Program-made: the position numbers and the translations under genes
Shown here: one piece after another, positions 54,820 to 64,000 of the stretch
How positions within the stretch are numbered: the first letter of the stretch is position 1
How the letters are laid out: each line of letters starts with the position of its first letter
DNA from: Pelagerythrobacter aerophilus
GTDB taxonomy: Bacteria; Pseudomonadota; Alphaproteobacteria; Sphingomonadales; Sphingomonadaceae
Assembly: GCF_003581645.1 (NCBI RefSeq)
Contig: NZ_QXFK01000019.1
Span: forward strand, 372,001 to 436,000
Reading direction: 5' to 3'
Length of the DNA: 64,000 nucleotides
Notes under the pieces: model-generated
The model's input: only the letters and a program-made list of their open reading frames with translations
Told to the model about the DNA's origin: nothing
The model's database searches: none

Positions 54820-55742
54820 TCAGCCTACGTCCTCGCGGCGCAGGGCCTCCGGCGGCGAGAACGACAGGCGCACAAGGCGCCAGGCGGGGTCGTCGCCCAT
54901 CAGCTCGTCCAGTTTCGGCAGATCGGCCGGTGAATGCACACCTTCGATGGTACCCACGATATAGCGGCCCGATTCGCGAAGCCTTACTTCGCCCTGGGGC
55001 CAGAGCTCCTCGAGCCGGGACTGCAGCCGCTGCGCCTCTGCTGCGATATCCGAACTGTCGAGTTCGCGCGGCGCGCCGTCGAGCAGCTCCGCCGCTGCGA
55101 TGCCCATGCTCGACAACCCGTCGCGCAGGATCGAGAAGGCGATGAACAGCGCCGCGGCGCTATCCGCCCACCAGTAACCGAAGTAGATGCCGAGAATGCC
55201 GGCGATCCCGGCGAGACCGGTCTGCCAGTCGGCCTTCTGCATCAGCGCATCGGTGTGCAGCACTTTGTCGCGCAACCTTTCGGCCACCGGCAACTTTATC
55301 CGCCCGAGAATCATCGGCACGACCACCGACCAGCCCAGCGCGGCGATCATCAGCCAGCCGAGCCAGACCGAATGCCCGAAGACCTCGACCGGAGCGACCG
55401 TGGGATGTTCGGCCATGAGCAAGGTCAACGCGCTCTCGTACATCAGAAATCCGCCGACCGCGGTCAGCGCAACCGCGGCGACGAGGAACGCGAGGCTGTT
55501 CACGCGAACGAAGCCGAACGGGTATTTCCGGGTCGGATCCTTCGGCTCGAACCGGGCCGCGATGAGGAACGTTATCGCCGGCACGAGGCTCAGTACGTCC
55601 TCGATCAGGGCGGAGCGCATCGCCTGACTGCCCCCCATCGTCACGAACATCACCGCGACGACGGTGCTCATCCAGAACAGCGTCTGCCATTCGAGCCGCT
55701 TGGCGCGGGCGAAATCACCGCGAATCTGCTCGGGCAGGCGGT

Positions 55743-55746
<4 letters not shown>
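54820..55746 (-). CDS. Cation diffusion facilitator family exporter
   Basis: A 308-residue metal exporter of the CDF family. Membrane segments are followed by the HTDALMQKADWQTG motif (metal-binding His/Asp helix 5 pair), preceded by FEPKDPTRKYPFGFVRVNSLAFLVAAVAL, and a cytoplasmic C-terminal domain. Start is GTG 55746, overlapping the upstream lipoprotein stop as GTGA, so the pair is coupled. Metal is unknown; Zn, Fe or Mn are typical for the family. Confidence 0.88.
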
Positions 55747-58852
<3,106 letters not shown>

Positions 58853-58858
58853 TCGGAG

Positions 58859-59359
58859 CTATTCCGCGGCGGACGGCGCGAGCCGGTAGGTACGGTCGGG
58901 CGTGACGTCGTCGAACGGAACGTTCTCGTTCTGCATGCGATAGAGCGCGCCGTCGGCGACGAGCACGATCGGCTGGCGTACGACGCCTTGGAGACGCAGG
59001 CGCTTGCCGTCGGGCAGCCATTCCCAGGTGCCGGTCTGCGTGCGGCCCCCTTCGACCAACGTGAAGTTGCCATCGTTCGCGATCAACAGGCTGTCGGCCG
59101 TGCCATCGGGATTCGGCCGGGTATAGGCGGCAGTCTGTTGCAGCGCCTTGCTCCCATCCGCCGCCACGCGCGGCAGCGAGGGATCGCGCGGACCGTCCGG
59201 CTGCGGGCGGCCCCGCGCCGTCTGCTCCGCCGTAGCGCCGCCACCGTTGACACGCGCAGCGAAGTCCTCCGCATTCTCGCCCTTCGGTTGCTCGCCACAG
59301 GCGGCCAGTGCGAGCGGGGCGGCAAGGATGAAGGCGATCGCGGCATGGTTGCAGTACAT
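58859..59359 (-). CDS. Lipoprotein of unknown function (paralogue of the one at 62016)
   Basis: A 166-residue lipoprotein, leader MYCNHAAIAFILAAPLALAAC with lipobox LAAC. Its second half (SLLIANDGNFTLVEGGRTQTG, then TWEWLPDGKRLRL, then VADGALYRM) matches the 62016 lipoprotein in order and spacing, so the two are likely paralogues. AGGAG precedes ATG 59359. It is convergent with gyrB (stops 6 bases apart) and divergent from the 5'-nucleotidase. Confidence 0.82.
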   Translation of the reverse strand: MYCNHAAIAFILAAPLALAACGEQPKGENAEDFAARVNGGGATAEQTARGRPQPDGPRDPSLPRVAADGSKALQQTAAYTRPNPDGTADSLLIANDGNFTLVEGGRTQTGTWEWLPDGKRLRLQGVVRQPIVLVADGALYRMQNENVPFDDVTPDRTYRLAPSAAE

Positions 59360-59547
59360 TGCATCGGCTCCTGTCGATTCGTGCTGCGAGCCGGTTACGA
59401 CGGTTAGATGACAGATTTCGGAAAAGCGCCCCGCCCCCTGCGTGTCGTCTCGCACGATTTCGAGTTGAGTCTCGTGCCCGCCCCCGCCACGGAGACGGCG
59501 ACGTGTCTGTCATCTGCCGGACATCCGCTTCAGCCAAGGGCCGAGCC

Positions 59548-61284
59548 ATGAATCTTCGCAACCTCCTCCCTCTTGCCGCGGCCGCCGCGCTCGGCGCCTG
59601 CGTCAGCGTGCCCCAGGTGCCCCGCGCTCCGGTAGCGCCGGTGACGGTGAAGATCGTCGGGCTCAACGATTTCCATGGCAACCTGGAGCCGCTTTCTCGC
59701 CCGATCGGCGTGACCGACGAGGCTGGCAAGCAGCACGAAGTCGCGGCCGGCGGCGCGGCCTATCTCGCCTCGGCCATCGCGCAATATCGCAGGGGCGGTG
59801 ATCATTCGCTGGTCATTGCCGCGGGCGACCTTATCGGTGGCAGCCCGCTTGTCTCCTCGCTGTTCCTCGACGAACCAGCGATCGGCGCAATGAACCGCAT
59901 GGGGCTCGACTTCAACGCGGTCGGCAATCACGAGTTCGACCGCGGCTGGCGTGAACTCCGGCGCATGCAGGATGGCGGCTGCGAGAAGCATGGCCTGCGC
60001 GATCCCTGCGCGGTCGAGCCGGACTTCGGCGGCGCCGATTTCTCCTTCCTCGCCGCCAATGTGCTCACCGAGGGCGGCGAGACGCTGTTCCCCGGCTATG
60101 CCATTCGCCGCTTCGGCACTGGCGCGCGCGAAGTCGCCGTCGGCGTGATCGGCCTGACGCTCAAGGAAACGCCGACGCTCGTCACTCCCGGCGGTGTGGC
60201 GGGCCTCACCTTCGGCGACGAGGCCGAAGCGATCAACGCGCTTGTGCCCGAGATCGAGCGGCAGGGCGCCGACGCGATCGTGGTTGCGATCCATCAGGGG
60301 CTCCAGCCCGAACCCGGTACGCCGTTCTCCGGCTGCGGCGCGATCGCCGGGCCGCTGCGTGCAATCCTAGAGCGGCTCGACCCTCGCGTGGATCTGGTGA
60401 TTTCCGGTCACACGCACCGGACTTACGTCTGCGACTTTGCCACCGTCGATCCTGCACGCGCATTCACCGTCAGCAGCGCGGGATACGGCGGTACGCTGCT
60501 GACCGACATCACGCTGACCATCGATCCGGCAGCGGGCGGGGTAACCGAAACCACCGCGCGCAATGTGGTGGTCCAGAACGCCGCCCTCGACGGCGTGGCA
60601 CCCGATCCCTCGTTCGAAGTGTTCCAGCCGGACCCCGAACTTGCCGCATACGTCACGCGCTATGCGCAGGCTGCGCAGCAGGCCGAGATGCGCCCGGTCG
60701 GCCGGATCTCCGGCCCCGCCCCGGATCCCGGCCCGGCGACGGAGGAGACAGCTCTCGGCAACCTGATCGCCGACGCGCAGCTCTTCGCCACGCGCGATGC
60801 GGGTGCGCAGATAGCGCTGATGAACAATTCCGGCGTGCGCGCGCCGATCGTGCCGGCTGAGGACGGGACGGTGACATTCGGCGACATCTATGCCGCACAG
60901 CCGTTCGGCAACGCGCTCGTGACCAAGACCTACACCGGCGCGCAGCTTCTCGCGCTGCTCGAACAGCAGTTCGACGAGGACGGCTTCGTCCAGACCTTCT
61001 CGGTCTCCGAAGGTTTCGCCTTCTCCTACGACTTGGGTCGCCCGACAGGGAGCCGCGTGGTCTCGGCGACATTGGAAGGCGAGCCGATCGATCCTGCCGC
61101 AAGCTACCGCGTGACGATGAACAGCTTTCTCGCCGCCGGTGGCGACACCTTCACCGTGTTCGCCGAGGGAACCGATGCGGTGACAGGCCCGAACGATCTC
61201 GACGCGATGGAGGAATACCTCGGAGCTGCGGAAATGCGGCAACTCCCCCCGACGGGACGAGTCACCGACGTCACGCAGCGCTGA
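59548..61284 (+). CDS. Bifunctional metallophosphatase/5'-nucleotidase, lipoprotein
   Basis: A 578-residue periplasmic or outer-membrane 5'-nucleotidase (UshA/SapA-type). Leader with lipobox LGAC (Cys18). The N-terminal metallophosphatase has NDFHGNLEP, GDLIGGSP, GNHEFDRG, HQG and SGHTHRTYVC; the C-terminal nucleotidase domain has NNSGVRAPI, FGDIYAAQPFGNALV and VTMNSFLAAGGDTF. Two-metal hydrolysis of nucleotides is expected. ATG 59548 follows AAGGG and gives the lipoprotein leader. Flanked by paralogous lipoproteins and a TetR gene. Confidence 0.92.
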   Translation: MNLRNLLPLAAAAALGACVSVPQVPRAPVAPVTVKIVGLNDFHGNLEPLSRPIGVTDEAGKQHEVAAGGAAYLASAIAQYRRGGDHSLVIAAGDLIGGSPLVSSLFLDEPAIGAMNRMGLDFNAVGNHEFDRGWRELRRMQDGGCEKHGLRDPCAVEPDFGGADFSFLAANVLTEGGETLFPGYAIRRFGTGAREVAVGVIGLTLKETPTLVTPGGVAGLTFGDEAEAINALVPEIERQGADAIVVAIHQGLQPEPGTPFSGCGAIAGPLRAILERLDPRVDLVISGHTHRTYVCDFATVDPARAFTVSSAGYGGTLLTDITLTIDPAAGGVTETTARNVVVQNAALDGVAPDPSFEVFQPDPELAAYVTRYAQAAQQAEMRPVGRISGPAPDPGPATEETALGNLIADAQLFATRDAGAQIALMNNSGVRAPIVPAEDGTVTFGDIYAAQPFGNALVTKTYTGAQLLALLEQQFDEDGFVQTFSVSEGFAFSYDLGRPTGSRVVSATLEGEPIDPAASYRVTMNSFLAAGGDTFTVFAEGTDAVTGPNDLDAMEEYLGAAEMRQLPPTGRVTDVTQR

Positions 61285-61293
61285 GCGGAGAAA

Positions 61294-61926
61294 TCAGGCG
61301 ATCCGCAGGCCCGCAACGGGAGCGGCGCCGCGCGCTTTGCCCGACAGACCGTCGAACAGCGTGTCGATGATCGTCGCGAGCTTGCCTTCCTCGAGCTTGT
61401 CCTCGACCAGGATCGTCAGCATCTGCGGCAGAGTGTAGCAGACCACCATCTGATTTATCAGCGAAAGCACCTGGTTGATCCCGAGGCCGGCGAAGTATCC
61501 CTCTTCCTGGGCCTGGGCGATCAACTCGGCGAGATAGTGATCGGCCAGGTCGATATAGCCGCTCACGTTCTCGAAATTGTCGCTCCCGACCTCGCAATAG
61601 ACGGCAAAGGCGGCCGGGTCCTTGCGGAAACGCGCGCGCTGGCGAACGAAGCGGCGGGCGAAGAATTCATAGAACTTGCGGCGGATCGGCAGATCGGAGG
61701 CAACGACTTCCTCCATGATCGCGATGTCCGGCGCGTACCACTTCTCCAAGATCGCATCGAACAGTGCGTCTTCGCTGCCGAAGATCGCATCGACCCGTGC
61801 GCGCGGCATGCGCGCTTCCTTGGCGAGCGTGGTGCGCGTGATGTTCTCGCCCGTGCGCTCGATCACGCGCATCGCGAGGGTGACGAGTCGGTCGCGTTCG
61901 CTGTCCGCATCGCTGGGCGAGGTCAT
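61294..61926 (-). CDS. TetR/AcrR family transcriptional regulator
   Basis: A 210-residue regulator. The N-terminal helix-turn-helix (GENITRTTLAKEARMPRARVDAIFGSEDALFDAI, about residues 25-60) is followed by an all-helical ligand domain. ATG 61926 is used, with a TTG six bases earlier possible. An operator-like inverted repeat (61937-61969) lies in its promoter, suggesting autoregulation. It converges with the 5'-nucleotidase, stops about 10 bases apart; targets are unproven. Confidence 0.9.
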   Translation of the reverse strand: MTSPSDADSERDRLVTLAMRVIERTGENITRTTLAKEARMPRARVDAIFGSEDALFDAILEKWYAPDIAIMEEVVASDLPIRRKFYEFFARRFVRQRARFRKDPAAFAVYCEVGSDNFENVSGYIDLADHYLAELIAQAQEEGYFAGLGINQVLSLINQMVVCYTLPQMLTILVEDKLEEGKLATIIDTLFDGLSGKARGAAPVAGLRIA

Positions 61927-61936
61927 GGGCAAAGAT

Positions 61937-61969
61937 CCGTCCGCTAGATTTTTCGCAATCTAGGGACGG
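61937..61969. promoter_or_regulatory. Long inverted repeat, probable operator of the TetR gene
   Basis: Left arm CCGTCCGCTAGATT (61937-61950) and right arm AATCTAGGGACGG (61957-61969) around the spacer TTTCGC; complementary over 13 bases with one bulged G. It begins 11 bases before the TetR start on the minus strand, overlapping its promoter or leader. It is too close to the gene to be a terminator of TetR itself. Confidence 0.65.
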
Positions 61970-62015
61970 CTCTTCGCCGGTTAAAGCCCGTGCGGCGCGA
62001 ATTTCACGTAGGCCG

Positions 62016-62534
62016 CTACTCGCTCGGACGGTCGGCCTGATTTCCGTCCGCCTGATTTCCGTCGGTCGGCGTCGGATGGCTGCGGCGCCAGGTCGTCTCC
62101 TCGGAGCGCTCGCCGGCAAGCGGCGCGCTCTCTTCCGGGAGGCGATAAAGCACGCCCTCGGCCACGGCGAAGGCATTGGTCTCGCCATCGCGGGTGATCA
62201 GGATGCGGCTGTTGTCCTCGCCCCAGGTGAACTCGCCAGTGTCCTCCGTGCCGTCGGGCGCGATCCAGGTGTACGTGCCGTCGTCGCCGAGCGTGATCCG
62301 GTCGATCTGGCCGTCCCTGTTGTGCAACTCGTAGGTGCCTGCGTACTGGACCGTACTGCGCGCATCGAGCGGCACTTCGGGATATTCGACGTCCACTTTG
62401 GGCAAAGTCACGTCAACCGGTGCCTCGACATCGTCTGTTTCGACCACGCGGTCGTCGACTTCGGTGGTGTCGCCGCACGCGGCGAGCGCCAGAGCGAGGG
62501 GGATAGCCAGAGCGAGGCGGGCAGGCGTGTTCAT
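62016..62534 (-). CDS. Lipoprotein of unknown function (paralogue of the one at 58859)
   Basis: A 172-residue lipoprotein, leader MNTPARLALAIPLALALAAC with lipobox LAAC (Cys20). The conserved half reads RITLGDDGTYTWIAPDGTEDTG, EFTWGEDNSRILI and VAEGVLYRL, matching the 58859 lipoprotein position by position. An acidic, Val/Asp-rich first part (DDRVVETDDVEAPVD) and a repeated tail (GNQADGNQAD) differ. Strong GGAGGAGAG before the ATG. Function unknown. Confidence 0.8.
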   Translation of the reverse strand: MNTPARLALAIPLALALAACGDTTEVDDRVVETDDVEAPVDVTLPKVDVEYPEVPLDARSTVQYAGTYELHNRDGQIDRITLGDDGTYTWIAPDGTEDTGEFTWGEDNSRILITRDGETNAFAVAEGVLYRLPEESAPLAGERSEETTWRRSHPTPTDGNQADGNQADRPSE

Positions 62535-62622
62535 GGTTCTCTCCTCCGTAAGCTTCGCCCGTTCAATGCGCGAACCCCGGGCGGGGTTTCGAGAAAGTCC
62601 GCAGGCCGGGCGCCGTGGTTCT

Positions 62623-64000
62623 TTACATCCGGAACACGCCGAACGTGGGCCGTTCGGGTATCGGTGCCTCGAGCGCCGCGGCGAAAGCGAGGCCGAGGAC
62701 GTCGCGCGTCTGAACCGGATCGATCACGCCGTCGTCCCACAGCCGCGCGGTGGCGTAGTAGGGGTTGCCCTCGTCCTCATACTTCTGGCGGATCGGGACC
62801 TTGAACGCCTCGGCCTGTTCCGCGCTCCAGCTATCCGCGTCGCGGTGGACGGTGGCGAGCACGCTCGCGGCCTGCTCCCCACCCATCACGCTGATGCGCG
62901 CGTTGGGCCAAGTGAAAAGGAAGCGCGGCTGGTAGGCGCGGCCGCACATGCCGTAGTTGCCGGCGCCGAAGCTGCCGCCGATCACCACGGTGATCTTGGG
63001 CACCGTCGCGGTGGCGACGGCGGTGACAAGCTTCGCCCCGTGCTTGGCGATCCCTTCCGCCTCGTACTTGCCGCCGACCATGAAGCCGGAAATGTTCTGC
63101 AGGAACAGCAGCGGAATGCGCCGCTGGCAGGCGAGCTCGATGAAATGCGCGCCCTTCTGCGCGCTTTCGGAAAACAGCACGCCGTTATTGGCGAGGATCG
63201 CCACCGGCATGCCCCAGATATGCGCGAAGCCGCACACGAGCGTGGAGCCGTAATGCTGCTTGAACTCGTGGAACTCGCTGCCGTCGACGATCCGCCCGAT
63301 TACCTCATGCACGTCATAGGGCGCGCGCACGTCCTCGGGCACGAGCGCGTAGAGGTCTTCCGCGTCGAACTTCGGCGGACGTGGCTCGCGCAGCTGCACG
63401 CTCTCGGCGCTCTTCGGGTTCTCGCCGAGATGGCTGACGATATCGCGCACGATCGTCAGTGCGTGCTCGTCGTTCTCGGCGAGGTGATCGACCACGCCGG
63501 ATTTCTTAGCATGGAGGTCGCCGCCGCCGAGATCCTCGGCGCTGATCTCCTCGCCCGTCGCCGCCTTCACCAGCGGCGGGCCGGCAAGGAAGATCGTGCC
63601 CTGATTGCGGACGATGACCGTCTCGTCGCTCATGGCCGGCACATAGGCGCCGCCCGCGGTGCACGAGCCCATGACGCAGGCGATCTGCGGGATGCCGAGC
63701 GCGCTCATGTTCGCCTGGTTGAAGAAGATCCGGCCGAAGTGGTCACGGTCGGGGAACACCTCTGCCTGATAGGGCAAGTTCGCCCCGCCGCTGTCGACCA
63801 GATAGATGCAGGGCAGGCGGTTCTCCTGCGCAATCTCCTGCGCGCGCAGGTGCTTCTTGACCGTCATCGGGTAGTAGCTGCCACCCTTCACGGTCGGATC
63901 GTTGCAGGCGATCATCACCTGCCGTCCGGAAACGCGCCCGACGCCGGCGATCATCGAGGCACCGTTGACGTCACCCTCGTACATCCCGTTCGCCGCAAGC
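62623..64000 (-). CDS. Methylcrotonoyl-CoA carboxylase carboxyltransferase (beta) subunit, N-terminus beyond window
   Basis: Biotin-dependent carboxyltransferase of leucine/isovalerate breakdown. About 459 residues are visible; the start is off the right edge. Carboxyltransferase landmarks: the first half [43 protein letters not shown] and [24 protein letters not shown]; the second [27 protein letters not shown] and [34 protein letters not shown]. These match MccB more than propionyl-CoA carboxylase. It ends the window in a likely leucine catabolic operon running leftwards. Confidence 0.9.
   Translation of the reverse strand, partial: LAANGMYEGDVNGASMIAGVGRVSGRQVMIACNDPTVKGGSYYPMTVKKHLRAQEIAQENRLPCIYLVDSGGANLPYQAEVFPDRDHFGRIFFNQANMSALGIPQIACVMGSCTAGGAYVPAMSDETVIVRNQGTIFLAGPPLVKAATGEEISAEDLGGGDLHAKKSGVVDHLAENDEHALTIVRDIVSHLGENPKSAESVQLREPRPPKFDAEDLYALVPEDVRAPYDVHEVIGRIVDGSEFHEFKQHYGSTLVCGFAHIWGMPVAILANNGVLFSESAQKGAHFIELACQRRIPLLFLQNISGFMVGGKYEAEGIAKHGAKLVTAVATATVPKITVVIGGSFGAGNYGMCGRAYQPRFLFTWPNARISVMGGEQAASVLATVHRDADSWSAEQAEAFKVPIRQKYEDEGNPYYATARLWDDGVIDPVQTRDVLGLAFAAALEAPIPERPTFGVFRM

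Overview
This window looks like a piece of an alphaproteobacterial chromosome from the order Sphingomonadales, most plausibly the Erythrobacteraceae/Sphingomonadaceae. The evidence is uniformly high GC with GC-biased third codon positions, the gene order mutM / ubiE-ubiB ... coaBC-dut with rpsT-dnaA beside it, GANTC (CcrM-type) sites clustered upstream of dnaA, an LTGC/LAAC-type lipoprotein repertoire, and several intergenic palindromes of the kind scattered through sphingomonad genomes. The family-level call is inference from gene order and protein similarity recalled from memory. I found no tRNA, rRNA, CRISPR array, insertion sequence or prophage.

Layout. (1) 1-5420: a translationally coupled minus-strand operon for a CoA-thioester aromatic pathway: bifunctional flavin monooxygenase/Old-Yellow-Enzyme fusion, SDR dehydrogenase, unusual crotonase, acyl-CoA dehydrogenase. 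Facing it is a frameshifted, truncated glutaryl-CoA dehydrogenase relic, with a perfect palindrome between them. (2) 5470-12000: L,D-transpeptidase, DMT transporter, a 53-residue membrane peptide, aconitase, and a Ser/Thr/Gly-rich surface protein with a PEP-CTERM-like tail. (3) 12180-24030: ruvA-doxX-ruvB, aroC, ahpC, ahpF, mltA-smr, a Tim44-domain protein, secB, murJ, trpS. (4) 24200-28110: DUF4136 lipoprotein, two small hypotheticals, coaBC-dut and a small membrane protein. (5) 28118-34202: ubiE-ubiB, mutM, a GFA protein, rpsT and dnaA. (6) 34334-40205: MoeB/ThiF-like E1 protein, sirtuin, dapB-nth, dapE with a dicarboxylate symporter, cupin. (7) 40211-48522: HerA-like ATPase, fused pabB-pabC, rluA-arfB, rpmG, lolA, xth-ribA-GNAT. 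(8) 48530-52721: a short AT-richer patch with an orphan membrane protein, then DksA-like, beta-helix, HhH glycosylase and guaA. (9) 52722-64000: a 27-residue peptide gene, acyl-CoA ligase, a solute-binding-like lipoprotein coupled to a CDF exporter, gyrB, two paralogous lipoproteins bracketing a 5'-nucleotidase and a TetR gene, and the start-truncated beta subunit of methylcrotonyl-CoA carboxylase.

Most genes are housekeeping: replication, recombination and repair (dnaA, gyrB, ruvAB, mutM, two nth-type, xth), cell wall (mltA, murJ, L,D-transpeptidase, dapB, dapE), envelope sorting (lolA, secB), cofactors (ubiB, ubiE, coaBC, ribA, pabBC) and translation (rpsT, rpmG, trpS, arfB). Many neighbours share 1-4 or 8 base start/stop overlaps (ATGA, GTGA, TGATG, possibly CTGA), so translational coupling is a recurring feature. 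Accessory content is concentrated in region 1, the PEP-CTERM-like gene, the 48.5 kb patch and the 53-62 kb end. No clearly new defence or mobile system was found. The best leads are the aromatic operon with its altered crotonase and glutaryl-CoA dehydrogenase relic, the lipoprotein pair, the orphan peptide gene, and the palindromic operators.
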